A stretch of DNA of 64,000 nucleotides from Spongospora subterranea (GCA_900404475.1 OUQQ01000147.1:3954-67953), one strand, 5' to 3'. Positions 32,255-42,512 are shown, counted from the first letter of the stretch. Notes: generated by a model not told the origin, from the letters alone. A program made the numbers and translations.

Positions 32255-33808
32255 TTATGCGGTGTCATCGTCATCACTATTCCACTCTGCTGTTTTACCC
32301 ATATCAGGAACCCTTATCTGTACTAGGGAGGTGTTCTCCTCTATTGTATCGGGTATCATCGCCCTTTGTGCTGGATACCTGTTCATCAACAGATGCTGAG
32401 TCCATTCCTCAACCAGACTCAGCATATCACTGATACCCCTGGTGTTGCTGGCGATCTCGCTATCGTCCAGACCCTCCCCGTCTCCAATCACCATCGCCAC
32501 CAGCTCATTATAGATCTGATTCAACACCGCCCCGTATTCCTCCCTCTCGATATCCAGTTCCGCCATCTCATGCGATATCGTGGTCAATCTCTGCTCTAAT
32601 CTCCTCATCTCGTTCCACCTCCTTTTCCCCATCGCCCCATCGCCCTTCTTCTCTTTACCATTCATCCAGTCAATCAGCTCCCTGGATTTCTCAGACAGGG
32701 CATGAACCTCGTTGAACTGCTGGATATTGGTTTGCTCACTCGCTGTGAACCATTTACACAGCTCGTCGTTATCGGCGCTAATCCCGGTCTCCATTGCCAG
32801 ATAATTCCAACTGTCCCGTCGTTGGTTCAGCCACGCCGTTCCGGACTCAATCTTCACCACATCGATCGCATTGCTCCATGTGCATTGGGCCCAAATCTTG
32901 GCCACGCGATCGAGTTCGGTCGATTCATACACCTGCTCGACGACTTCCCCCAGATTCGACGCCTTCCGTCGGCTGACCACTTTCTCATCCCCGCTGTGCA
33001 GCCTCCTCACTTTCCCCTCGATCGTGTTTTTCTCAGCCACGACCACCATGATATTCTCCCATTCCTGTTTGCAAACCGCCTCGAGCCTCTCGCTGCTGGT
33101 GATCATATTCCTGAGGAGGGCGAGAGACTCCGGTTCCTCGGCCGTTATTCTGTTGATCTCGTTGAACTCGCCGGTGATCAGTGTTCGATATTTGATCTGC
33201 CGTTCGGCGCTGGCCTGCAGTTTCGACACCAACAGCTGGTTTGATTGATTGAGATCCTCGAGCGATACTCGCAACGATCGAACCTGCGACTGAACCGTGC
33301 TCACTTTCATGTTGGCCATGTCGATCTGGGATTCCAACGACGACAACCGGAACCGCATCTGATGCTGTCTCGAGGCGAATCTGACGACTCCCTCGTCACT
33401 CGACATCACCAGTCGGATCTCCTCGTCCAGGCGCTTGATGTGTCCATACAGGGCGATCAGCGCCCTCTTCCTGCGCTTTGTGTCGAACTTGACCCCGTCC
33501 TCGATCTTCATCAGCACCTGGGACCCACTGCCCATGGACTTCCCCCGGTTCGCCATCTGCACATCCATCGTGATCTGTTTATGCAGCTCACTCATATCGC
33601 GCCCATTCCGATGCAGTTTCGCCTTCCACAGGTCCTGAACGGCGTGGTTTCGGGACCGATTCGGTCGACTGCCTTCGATCGAGTGCAGTTTTCGGGACAT
33701 CTCCGACAGGTCCAATGCAGTTGACTGAACGATGTCGCTGGATTTATACATGGACGGGATGGCGCTAGAGGGCGGTGGCAGACCCGGAATGATGGCCGCC
33801 GCCTCCAT
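32255..33808 (-). CDS. coiled-coil protein of unknown function
   Basis: Not recognised. Single exon of 517 residues. Heptad-rich helices occupy most of residues 70-430 (ALIALYGHIKRLDEEIRLVM, FRLSSLESQIDMANMKVSTV, QVRSLRVSLEDLNQSNQLLV, RRLEQRLTTISHEMAELDIE). The N-terminus is Pro/Ser-rich and the last residues are acidic (EWNSDDDDTA). There is no signal peptide or membrane segment. The size and helix pattern recall outer-dynein-arm docking proteins and other axonemal or centrosomal coiled coils, but I see no motif that settles it. The start at 33808 is the first ATG; it is followed upstream by an AC dinucleotide run at about 33870-33887. Confidence 0.75.
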   Translation of the reverse strand: MEAAAIIPGLPPPSSAIPSMYKSSDIVQSTALDLSEMSRKLHSIEGSRPNRSRNHAVQDLWKAKLHRNGRDMSELHKQITMDVQMANRGKSMGSGSQVLMKIEDGVKFDTKRRKRALIALYGHIKRLDEEIRLVMSSDEGVVRFASRQHQMRFRLSSLESQIDMANMKVSTVQSQVRSLRVSLEDLNQSNQLLVSKLQASAERQIKYRTLITGEFNEINRITAEEPESLALLRNMITSSERLEAVCKQEWENIMVVVAEKNTIEGKVRRLHSGDEKVVSRRKASNLGEVVEQVYESTELDRVAKIWAQCTWSNAIDVVKIESGTAWLNQRRDSWNYLAMETGISADNDELCKWFTASEQTNIQQFNEVHALSEKSRELIDWMNGKEKKGDGAMGKRRWNEMRRLEQRLTTISHEMAELDIEREEYGAVLNQIYNELVAMVIGDGEGLDDSEIASNTRGISDMLSLVEEWTQHLLMNRYPAQRAMIPDTIEENTSLVQIRVPDMGKTAEWNSDDDDTA

Positions 33809-34499
33809 TGTTTTCTCGATCTACGGGATCAGGTAGAGCAATGCTGGCCCGATTGTGCCCCCCGGGTGCAACACACACACACACACGTCAATAAGAGATA
33901 TCGAAAAGGTGTCCAGTACAGGTTCACGATCAATCGCCTTTCTCGATTCGCCCCCGGGGATCTCGTGCGCCAAACAGCCCAACGACAGCCCAAATCGCGA
34001 AACTTGCTGTGCTCCGTTTGATTTTGACGCTGTATTAGTGGATGACGATGATGTTGGAGCGGAATGTGCCACGTTGGAGGGACCAGAGTTTATTTTGTAG
34101 CTGGAGTGAAGTGATGTGCAAAACTGAGTAACAATTATCTGTTATTCGGTTGAGTTCCACAAACACTTGAAATAAATCCTGGACGAAACGCGTTCGTATT
34201 TCCAATTTGATTCCCCATTGAGTTGACGGCTGGGATTAGGAATCGAACTCGGCTCTTGAGAGTCCGATCGTGCCCGGACCGACCTGTGAATCCGGCCAAC
34301 ACGATCGTGAATACAGGCTGTGATCGTTGGGAAATATCGATCGCATCGATGGGATGATGATGATGATCAGTCGACTACGATATGACATACAATTGTCGAG
34401 ATCGCGTCACATCGCCCCCCGTTATGAATCAGAATCTCGTTTCCCCATATTCCAGTCCCTAACCGTCATCATCCGCTCACAATCCATAACCGATCCGCA
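33809..34499. other. intergenic, divergent promoters of the coiled-coil and LSM12-like genes
   Basis: About 690 nt with an AC microsatellite at 33870-33887. No gene supported; an open frame at 33855-34100 has biased composition only. Confidence 0.4.
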
Positions 34500-36895
34500 A
34501 TGCCCCGATCTCGGAGCACATCGCCGCCCCATCGTCCGGAGTTCCCCCGATTGCCATCCTCGCGACGTCAATCAGGTCCTGGCCGGAATCCTCCTCCGCC
34601 ACCGCCTCCGCCGATCCGGCCCGAATCTCGCAGCGCATCACCCGATTCGGAATTCCCTCCGTTGCCTTCCTCCCGACGATCATCGGCTGTCGTTGGACCT
34701 GTTCCAACTCCTCGTTCGAACATAATTCCACCCAACGCATGGCGAGGTCGAGGTCAGGGCAGATCGCCATCCGCACGGCGCTCTCCAATCGTTCCCGTCC
34801 CCGATCCATCGCCAGGTCCTGCCAATCCACCCGCCTCGCTGCCGTCCCGATCTCGTGGCGCATCGCCAACCGGTCGATCATCACCAGATTCTCCACCTGA
34901 AGACTTATACCGACTACCATCACCTCCACCGTTCGATGAAGGTCCTGGAACACCTTGCCGAACTCGGAGCGCGTCGCCATCGTCGTCCACCGACACGTCC
35001 TCATCGGGCAGGGATTACGACGCCCAATTCGAAGCGTACATCTTCGATGGTCGACGTGATCGTCAGACGGCTCGAAGTGCTTCACCACTCCCGAGACATG
35101 GCCGAGGACGACCCACTAGATCTCGAAGTGCCGACCCGATAATACAACGGCCAAGAACCCGGACGGCAACGCCATTTCCAGCGCGGCGTCAGGAGAGGCC
35201 AAGGGCTCGCAGCCTTACGCCATCTGCCTATCCGGCTCATCATCGTCTCAATCTCGACCTAACGCCCATTATCATGTTTGAAGATATGTCGGATGGCGAA
35301 TTCATGATTGGCGAAGAGACGCCACGAGCGGCGTCGCCACGTACGCCACCGCCTCCAACGACACCTCCACCGACACCTCCTCGTCGGGACCCGTCCCCGC
35401 CCCAATCGTCGCCCTCAACAAGGCCATCAACCGAATTGGGCTCGGGCGATGCCTGGTCATCTGATCATCCATCGTCTGACACTGAATCACCGCCGCCGTC
35501 ATCGCTGGGATCATGGCCGTCATCGCCCGATGATGCTCCGCCGTCTCCGCCCGATGATGCTCCGCCGTCTCCNNNNNNNNNNNNNNNNNNNNNNNNNNNN
35601 NNNNNNNNNNNNNNNNNNNNNNNNNNNNNNNNNNNNNNNNNNNNNNNNNNNNNNNNNNNNNNNNNNNNNNNNNNNNNNNNNNNNNNNNNNNNNNNNNNNN
35701 NNNNNNNNNNNNNNNNNNNNNNNNNNNNNNNNNNNNNNNNNNNNNNNNNNNNNNNNNNNNNNNNNNNNNNNNNNNNNNNNNNNNNNNNNNNNNNNNNNNN
35801 NNNNNNNNNNNNNNNNNNNNNNNNNNNNNNNNNNNNNNNNNNNNNNNNNNNNNNNNNNNNNNNNNNNNNNNNNNNNNNNTAGTCGGCCATCGTCCGGATC
35901 ATCATCTGCCCCTGGACCCCAACGGGACTCACCCCCACCGCCATCTTCATCACAGCGCGACTCTCCCCTTGGTGACGCGCCTGATAATCCTTCGTCGTCA
36001 CCGCCGACTGAATTGTCGTTAGACGTCGCCCCAGATCCGTCTGGCGCTCCATCATCAGGGTTCCCGGCGCTGCCGTCCACAAGGGGGCGATCGTCAATCG
36101 GGTCAGTACCCACTAGTACACCCAGGAGCCCATCGCCCGATTCGGCATTCCCCCCATTACCATCATCACGACGATCGTCAGCCGTTGGTCACGTCCCTGG
36201 TTCTATCGCTCTTCCTGTTCCACCTGTATATCGTCAAGCCTTCATTTCACCAGGTCTCGACGCCAAACTCTTTGAGCTCGACCGGTCGGTTGACAAATTC
36301 GTGACCATCTCCCGATCAGGTCCATTCAGCACATCGGTTCGGGGTCAGATGGTGTTCGCCGACTCCATATGCGGTGGGTGATATTCGTTTGGGAACAACA
36401 ACCGGGGATGTTGGGCAATTGAGCTGGGTTGTTGTATCAGGGATTGTCGCCATCATCGACGACATGACCGGCCTGATGGGCGTTTACCACACACATCATA
36501 TCACCGATATCGCCATACACCATCGCGTCAACACCTCCTGTCAACAAGACCAGACCCTCTGTAAACGCGACCAATGCGACCACCCTCAGAACAACACACC
36601 TGATGTGCCATCGATAGGGGCGAGGAAGATCTCGGACGTCGCCGGGGTTGAGGAGCGCCTCGAACGGAATCTAAGGGCACGAACGGAATTACGGGGACGA
36701 CAAGGCCCAGCAGGAACGACCAAAGAAGCGCAGAAACTGTTCGATGTTCTGTGTAAAACGATAAAGTGCACATGGGTGGGCGATACGATCTTGGCACATG
36801 ATGTGCGGATCGCAACGCCCTATAAACCTGAGAACTGTTCAGGTCCAACGAGTGATTCGTTGCGCCGTGTCCATGAGATTGTAATTGTGTATTGA
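34500..36895 (+). CDS. LSM12-like protein with a long Ser/Pro/Arg-rich N-terminal extension
   Basis: The first exon runs from 34500 to about 36343 and is interrupted by the N gap at 35573-35879; the second is 36441-36895. The C-terminal part has an Lsm-like fold (LDRSVDKFVTISRSG, then GIVAIIDDMTGLMGVYHTHH) and an anticodon-binding-type AD domain (RARTELRGRQGPAGTTKEAQ, KLFDVLCKTIKCTWVGDTIL, ATPYKPENC). That order is the architecture of LSM12, which binds ataxin-2 and mRNA. Unlike ordinary LSM12 (about 195 residues), there are roughly 500 or more residues of disordered Ser/Pro/Arg sequence first, with many 'RS/SP' sites and a repeated motif (FPRLPSSRRQS, FPPLPSSRRSS twice, FPALPSTRGRSS). The donor at 36344 (gtcaga) aligns best with the neighbour paralogue. 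The alternative is gtgggt at 36374. Confidence 0.8.
35525..35572 (+). repeat. 24-nt coding tandem repeat entering the gap
   Basis: Two copies of a 24-nt unit (cccgatgatgctccgccgtc then tccg) encoding PDDAPPSP, the second truncated by the N run. Confidence 0.85.
35573..35879. other. assembly gap (307 N)
   Basis: Run of undetermined bases. The coding frame before it (register of 34500) and after it (register of 36340) differ, so 307 is not the true length if the gene is intact. Confidence 0.99.
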
Positions 36896-37160
36896 TTGGT
36901 TGGCGAGATCAGCTGGGATTGTTGACGGGTTTGGAACCTGCAGGTGGTGGAAGCGTGGCGGCGATTCGACAGGGAAGGCGTTAAGACCGGCTGGCTTGGA
37001 TAATAAACACAGATTCGCTGCTGGCGCCAAACAACCCTGTGCCCATCTCGTCCGATACGCGCCAGGCTTTAGCGCATTTGGACCAGCACCGAATAGCGAC
37101 CTGGCCCATATTGTGTCAAGCGATAGCTGGCCGTGATCGATTCAGTTCCACGTCCCCGAT
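36896..37160. other. spacer between the two LSM12-like genes
   Basis: About 265 nt with no gene. The minus-strand frame from the inverted copy (37287) reads leftward into it and stops at 37069. Confidence 0.4.
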
Positions 37161-37164
37161 CTCT

Positions 37165-37310
37165 GACATTACGGGCGTCTGACGAATGTTTCGACCCGGA
37201 TAACCCGTTTTCCGGCGATTCGTCGTCCTCCCGATAGCAGTTTTCGCGATGATTCCTGTCATAATGGGACTCACTCGACATCTTCAATAATCGCCAATGG
37301 CCGAATCCAT
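37165..37310 (-). repeat. inverted duplication, left arm (copy of the next gene's 5' end)
   Basis: On the minus strand this arm matches 37350-37498 with about six differences in 140 bases. It begins upstream of an ATG and reads MSSESHYDRNHRENCYREDD in the same frame as the right copy. It continues to a stop at 37069 without reaching an Lsm domain, so it is a truncated copy or the first exon of something unrecognised. Confidence 0.85.
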
Positions 37311-37349
37311 CCGCAATTTAACCTCCGGTCAACTGTTCGGTCGCGATTT

Positions 37350-37498
37350 GCGGCATCGATTCGGCCATTGGAGATTATTGAAGATGTCGAGTGAGTCCCG
37401 TTATGACAGGAATCGTCGCGAAAACTGTTATCGGGAGGACGACGAATCGCCGGAAAACGAGTTATCCGGGTCGAAACATTCGTCTGACGCCCGTAATC
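37350..37498 (+). repeat. inverted duplication, right arm
   Basis: Holds the start codon and first codons of the second LSM12-like gene. Partner at 37165-37310; the arms are separated by about 40 nt. Confidence 0.85.
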
Positions 37499-38203
37499 TA
37501 CCATCAGCTGAGGCTGGAAGGCGCACGACTTGTCCCTTGCCACATGCTCAAGCCTGTTCTCCAAGCGTCAGCTCCAAGCTTGCGGAAACGGGCGGGATCG
37601 AGGGCAAATTCGTCACGATTACGAGAGCGAACCCATGTGTTTCCCAAGTAAGCGGAAAGGTCGTGTTAGACGATCGGGAGAATGGTACGAGGGGGTTGCC
37701 ATTGTTGTCGCCAGGCGGGGATTGACCCAGTGATGTGCTAGAGGTGATCGCGTTGGTTGACGATAGATCTGGGGACATCGCTATCTATAACACGAGATCG
37801 ATTGTCGACATTGATATAAACAGTGTCTCGCCGTCCCAATGGCAATTCGACCAACAACAGCACAGTATGTCGCCATCTTCCCGCCAACGGTTTCCCGACT
37901 GAACAGGGTTTAGTGATTAGATGGTCGTGCGATCCAGAAATAGTGGAGGCGCGCCTGAAGGAAAACTTGGCGGCTCGTCATGAGATGCGAGCCCGGCAAG
38001 GGCCACCCGGGACGAGCGTAAAGGCCCAACGTCTGTTCGACATGCTGAATAAGACGATGAAATGTTCATGGGTTGTTGACGCCATGGTTGTTCAAGATGT
38101 CACGATCATTCCCCCATATAGACCTGAAGACTGTATAGGAATGAATCCTGATTCAGTCGTCAGAGTGCAGCAAATCGTGGAGGCGGAATATGGACGAATG
38201 TGA
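37384..38203 (+). CDS. LSM12-like protein, second paralogue
   Basis: Three exons: 37384-37659, 37744-37824 and 37907-38203, giving about 217 residues. The N-terminal third is charged and unique (MSSESRYDRNRRENCYREDD). The Lsm-like domain is GGIEGKFVTITRANP, VSQVSGKVIALVDDRSGD and IAIYNTRSIVDIDIN. The AD domain is LKENLAARHEMRARQGPPGT, AQRLFDMLNKTMKCSWVVDA and VTIIPPYRPEDC. The last block is nearly the LSM12 consensus 'VxIxPPYxxExC'. LSM12 proteins act in mRNA regulation together with ataxin-2. Its length is close to typical LSM12. It lies in tandem with the extended paralogue at 34500-36895; the two domains are clearly homologous but well diverged. Introns start gtcgtg and gtctcg, both weak donors. 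An upstream in-frame start at 37297 would add 29 residues. Confidence 0.82.
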
Positions 38204-38270
38204 CCTGGGGAAACACTCACTGGTTTCGATAATATATTGTTCTGTATTACACGTTGTGAGCAATAATGGG

Positions 38271-39867
38271 TCATGCGGCAGTACTATCCAGGTTATTCTC
38301 GGAACTGACCGTTTTCAGTAAGATGTTGAATATATCGCATGAGTCCACGATGCCCTCCTTTGACGTAAGCGATGGGAATATTACAATGGGGGCGATCGCC
38401 TCATCAATGCGTCCATGAGAACCGCGAATCGAGAGGCATGCTTGCTCATGATATGGTGTGGCACTGATCAACACTCGAAGGCGGCAGATTTGCGATAGAA
38501 TAGCCCTGGCAAACAGGTTGAAATAGCCAAACCATTCACCTGTCCAACTGGGATACGCCAGAAGTAATTCACAAGGATCATATCCCTGAGGTTCGAATGT
38601 TAGATTTCAATATTGTGCTCGAGGGACGTCACTTTACCGGTTTGTCGTGAATGGCAACTGTTCCAGCATAATCCGGAGCATCATTGTCATGAAGCCAGAA
38701 GTAGTAAGTAAACCATGCCGACCTCTTGGCAATACACAGCAAATCTCCAGCTCGCTCAGGATGAAAGGAACCGGCCGCCCACACGGGTGCGTCTGCCTTG
38801 CCAAAGACATGCTCAATTCCCGATACTTGTTGCAATAACTTCTTGAGCGGTTCGCGATCTGCATCCCGGGCAACGTGAACCATCGCAATCTGATGATCGG
38901 CGATGGCGAACGCACGCGACGATCCGCAATCGAGAGTAAGACCGTCCCGTTCCGTTCGTGTCGTTATGTAGCCTGCTTGATTGAGTACGCGGTTGATATG
39001 AACCGGTTCATTGACATTGCCAATGCCATATTCTGACAGAATGACGACCTTGGCACCACGAGCTTCATAGAATCCCACCAGATCTTTCACAACTTCGTCA
39101 ATCAGACCAAGCTCTTTAATAACAGAACCTTCAGTATCTGCTGGCCCTCGTTTCTGCAGCACATAGTCCAGGTGAGGAAGATAAATGAAGCTGAACACTG
39201 GATCGAACTCGTTGTCGACAATTTTGGATGCTTCGGCTATCCATTTGGAACTCTGTATTCCGCTCATCGGACCCCAAAACCTGTGCATGGGAAACTGGCC
39301 AAGAATGCCTTGAAGTTCATCGCGAAGATTGGCCGGTTTCGTCCATATATCAGGTCGTTTACGTCCGTCAGACATATACTGAATTGGGTTATTTGGGGAA
39401 ATATGCACGGAAGAGGACTGCAAACCTGTGGCCGGGGCGTGATCACGACATCCAAAGCGTCATCATGCATGCAATGCCAAGCGCAATTCGAGAACGTAAC
39501 TGCGCTTGAATCTAGTTCCTTGATTGCATCATATATCCGTCTGGATTGCACCAACGAGCGGCTCTGATGCCAATTCCGAACTTCCTTCGTGGATTTATCG
39601 TAGAACCCGTTGGCACAGATCCCATGTTCGGATGGCGGCTTGCCTGTCAAATACTCCAGCAAAGTGTAAATTCGAGTTGACACGCCGAACCGAAACGTTC
39701 AATATTACATTCGCCTGGGCCACACACGTCAACGCAGGGAACGCCGGATTGATTTCCCGGTGCCCTTGCAGGTACCGCTCCTGTAAAAACGGCGTATGCG
39801 TCTCACTGATGAGCGATGCGCTCAACCCGACAACATCAAGGACGACCGTTTTTGACAATGTCGTCAT
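38271..39867 (-). CDS. alkaline-phosphatase-superfamily phosphodiesterase, bacterial type
   Basis: Four exons on minus: 39867-39709, 39653-39426, 39378-38638 and 38585-38271, introns 47-55 nt. The joined protein is about 480 residues. Motifs of the type-I phosphodiesterase/nucleotide pyrophosphatase fold are in order: VVLDVVGLSASL (metal Asp), PALTCVAQANYLTGKPPSEH (candidate nucleophile Thr), HGICANGFYD, VITPRPQYMSDGRK, LRDELQGILGQFP, YLPHLDYVLQKRGP (metal Asp and His), LSEYGIGNVNEPVH (His) and RGSHGR near the C-terminus. This motif set follows a family I know mainly from bacteria, annotated as alkaline phosphatase family protein or nucleotide pyrophosphatase, rather than animal ENPP. There is no signal peptide, so it may be cytosolic. 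Substrate unknown. Confidence 0.87.
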
Positions 39868-40092
39868 CCCGTTCCAGAATCGCTCCTGACTTCCAATATC
39901 AATAATGAGTCGTTTAACACGGTGTCAAAAGAGGCCTCGCCCGCCATCCTACCCCTCATGTTTTTTGCCCATCGCGTGGACGGCCGTAACGGTTGTTGGT
40001 CTGTCGCACGTCACAGACCCTGTCTTACTGTGTGACCGACTGCCGGAAGGGCAAGTCGCCACGGGGACACCTGGTCTCGTTTGCCGGGAGAG

Positions 40093-40424
40093 ATGGGCGG
40101 GACAGAGTCGTGTGTTCAGGAGATTACCGCTCTGACAGGTCTGCATCATACGGTCATGGAGACGAGGGAACAGATCTCGGTCGTGTCGCAGCAGGTTAGG
40201 AACCCCCGTCTGCCGACGACCATTGGGATGCACTATGTGTATGTTGACAGAATGGCGTCTCTCTGCAATAGGTGGAGCGACTTGAACTACTGCTGAGGAA
40301 TGTTCAGATTCAGATGTCGACGATATCAACCCCTTTACAATCAACCCTCTTTCACATGGAATCTCTTAATAACAACGATGTGCTGAAAGAAAATATCGCG
40401 TTTACCAATGCGCCGCCATTCTAG
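40093..40424 (+). CDS. small spliced helical protein
   Basis: Two exons, 40093-40194 and 40272-40424, joined in frame by a 77-nt intron with a gttagg donor; 84 residues. It is almost wholly helical and amphipathic (ETREQISVVSQQVERLELLL, then RNVQIQMSTIST). The end is NIAFTNAPPF. Size and character resemble small coiled-coil subunits such as those of BLOC-1 or BORC, but I see no specific signature, so the function is unassigned. The start ATG at 40093 is the first in the frame after non-coding-looking sequence. Confidence 0.5.
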
Positions 40425-41046
40425 TCCATTGAATGGCACAGATCGTCGAAATGGCGAGAATAAAGATGCCAGTTGTATTTAACATTATATATTGAGATCA
40501 TGTTTATGGTCTGATATCGGTGGTTGAAGACTGGTTTGGATTAGAAGGCGCTTCCAGTAATTGTTGTTGATATAGTTCCTGTATCAGTGAACATCTTTTA
40601 GTCTATCATGATCCTCATGAACGCCTTCGAACGCCTAAATTACCCAGTTTCTTTTCCCCTCGGGGTCAACATGGCGCCGATAAAGTATCATCGAGCTGAG
40701 AATGATAGCCGGCCTTGAGATGGGATTTGTCATCACAACTCTCTCAGTTGGTCATGTGCAGGTGATCTATTACCAGGTATAACAGGTGATCTTGAGCCAT
40801 CTTAGCGCCTCTGGTGACCACGCCATCCCCCACAGATCCCCGATCGTCGCTTCAATCACCACCGCGGACAATGAATGGCGACCACGGCCACTAAACAGAT
40901 CTGGTGAGGATTTTGACGTGATTATGTTCAGGCGAATTTTTTTTCTCCCCAATATTATTCGCTGAAAATTTATTTGTCATCATCGTTTACGAGTTTGGTC
41001 TAGTAAATCTGATCGGGTTTACGAAAAACAGCGGTGGCGATACAGG
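40425..41046. other. intergenic stretch
   Basis: About 620 nt without a supported gene. A 60-codon minus-strand frame at 40770-40952 has no known feature. Confidence 0.45.
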
Positions 41047-41886
41047 TTAAGGTTGATGAACGAGACCCATGGCAGATTTCATGGATTTCATGGCGCCATC
41101 CTCACCGATCTCGTAGATGTCGATAAAGTGTGATGGGCTGATTGGGCCCGAAGTCAATATCACCTGATTGGCGCTGATATAGAACTGGTTCCCGTCCAGC
41201 ATAGCCGACCTCATATCGATATGGATTAGGATTTCGCAGCTCGATCGAATACCTGCGAACATCGATTGCCAAACCGTATCAGGGGCGGCGATCGCGACGA
41301 CCTACCGGCTAATGCTCTGGTTCGCGTGTGGAGCAACTCGGGACGCCAAGCGATACAGTGAACATGTTGCCGGGCCATTGACGATAATCCCGATTCCATG
41401 ATCGATTGAATACATCGGGAATAGGTCCCATGAACGATGATGGGGTAAAGGGCTGGATCGGTTATGGGAACAAGTAGTTCGTCGTCGGATAGTATATCGG
41501 GTATCGAATGGCCCTGATTACATCGAATCCACAGCTCGCCGTCTTCTTCTCTCAACGCGAATCGAGTTTTGGCGTCGTTATCGACAATCTGCTCGCTGAT
41601 ATTGGTTGCGGAACGTCGGAGTAAACACCAAAACGACGAACCTGAAAAATCACCTCGCGAGAAGATTGCGAATATTTCTTAGCCGATGGGTGAGAAAGAA
41701 TCTCCTCAACACGGACGAACTAGAAAAGGGAGAAAACATTTGAACAAAGAAAAGGGCCGGTCCAGTTCGGCTGTGAAAACGATATACCCCATCTGACCGA
41801 AGCCGCAATCCCATTCTGACGGCGTCGTGTCGAAGCACTTTCGACAGGAATCGGCTGAGTTGCCCATGATTGGCGCGATCTTTCAT
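41047..41886 (-). CDS. TPT1: tRNA 2'-phosphotransferase (Tpt1/KptA)
   Basis: Four exons on minus: 41886-41788, 41719-41654, 41588-41364 and 41301-41047. Conserved blocks appear in order: LSRFLSKVLRHDAVRMGL then RSDGFVRVEEILSH (N-terminal winged-helix lobe with the catalytic Arg-His), NDAKTRFAL, WIRCNQGHSIP (Arg-x-x-x-Gly-His), PIIVHGTYSRCIQSIMESGL (His-Gly-Thr), then MFAGIRSSCEILIHID and NQFYISANQVILTSG. These are the four signature elements of Tpt1. The enzyme removes the splice-junction 2'-phosphate from tRNA using NAD+, yielding ADP-ribose 1'',2''-cyclic phosphate, which implies a fungal/plant-type tRNA ligase pathway. The junction at 41364/41301 replaces the usual HVHL by a related string and is the least certain. 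The ATG at 41886 is chosen as first before the conserved block. Confidence 0.93.
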
Positions 41887-42245
41887 TGGCCGACACGACA
41901 CCGCTTGCCCCCCGTTTGTGATTGTCGATCGATTTCCGTCCCGAACTCCGCGCCGGTTTTTGTTCAGTGTCGCCGTCCGCCGCTGTCGCCAATTTCCGAC
42001 GATTACGTCCCGTAATTGGCGTTAGGTATTTGCACTGCAGGGGCAGGTTGGTTTTCTCGCGAATTGGACCTCGATATCATTGTTGGTTGACTCGATAGAC
42101 GACTGAATCCGATTACCAAGAAATGAAAGAATCGCCCAATAAATATTGCGAATAATTTGCGGTATTTAGTGGATTTTTATCGGCCGATTTATCCGACTGT
42201 TTCTCGAAGATTTCATAGTTCTGAGAGCGAAAATCTCGGTTTTCG
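41887..42245. other. divergent intergenic region
   Basis: About 360 nt between Tpt1 (minus) and the small gene at 42246 (plus). No element recognised. Confidence 0.4.
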
Positions 42246-42512
42246 ATGGGCAAGGGTCCCAAAGCGAATGGGCATGGGAACGGTGGCGGGTCGCCATCGA
42301 CCCGTAAAAAGCGCAAGAAAATGTCGCTGGGGGGGATGGGCTATTCCGGTCGCCACCTCATCATCCACCTATCGCCCGCCAAGACCCCAAGACAATACAC
42401 AGTGTCCAGCATCCAGCGATGGCGACATTACGAGATCGCGCTGGCCGAATGTCTGGCCGAGCTGAGCACCGCCACTCCATCCCCACCGGCGCCGTCCCCT
42501 TTGTTGCAATAA
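42246..42512 (+). CDS. small basic hypothetical protein
   Basis: An 88-residue intronless frame beginning MGKGPKANGHGNGGGSPSTR with a nuclear-localisation-like cluster KKRKKM. A short globular-looking middle follows (GYSGRHLIIHLSPAKT, then SSIQRWRHYEIALAECLAEL), and the tail is Pro-rich. Not recognised. The basic N-terminus suggests nucleic-acid contact or nuclear import. It might continue into a further exon; none is evident. Confidence 0.5.
   Translation: MGKGPKANGHGNGGGSPSTRKKRKKMSLGGMGYSGRHLIIHLSPAKTPRQYTVSSIQRWRHYEIALAECLAELSTATPSPPAPSPLLQ

Noticed and set aside
32702..33724. Two long plus-strand frames (180 and 159 codons)
   Set aside because: They lie opposite the 517-residue coiled-coil gene, whose helical composition is coherent. 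Both look like antisense shadow.
34225..34320. tRNA gene on minus, suggested by a T-loop-like gttcgattcc
   Set aside because: No matching acceptor stem or D arm in the right place.
36374..36895. A separate gene of 173 codons starting at the weak start near 36374
   Set aside because: The region before 36441 is best explained as intron; the rest completes the Lsm and AD domains of the preceding exon.
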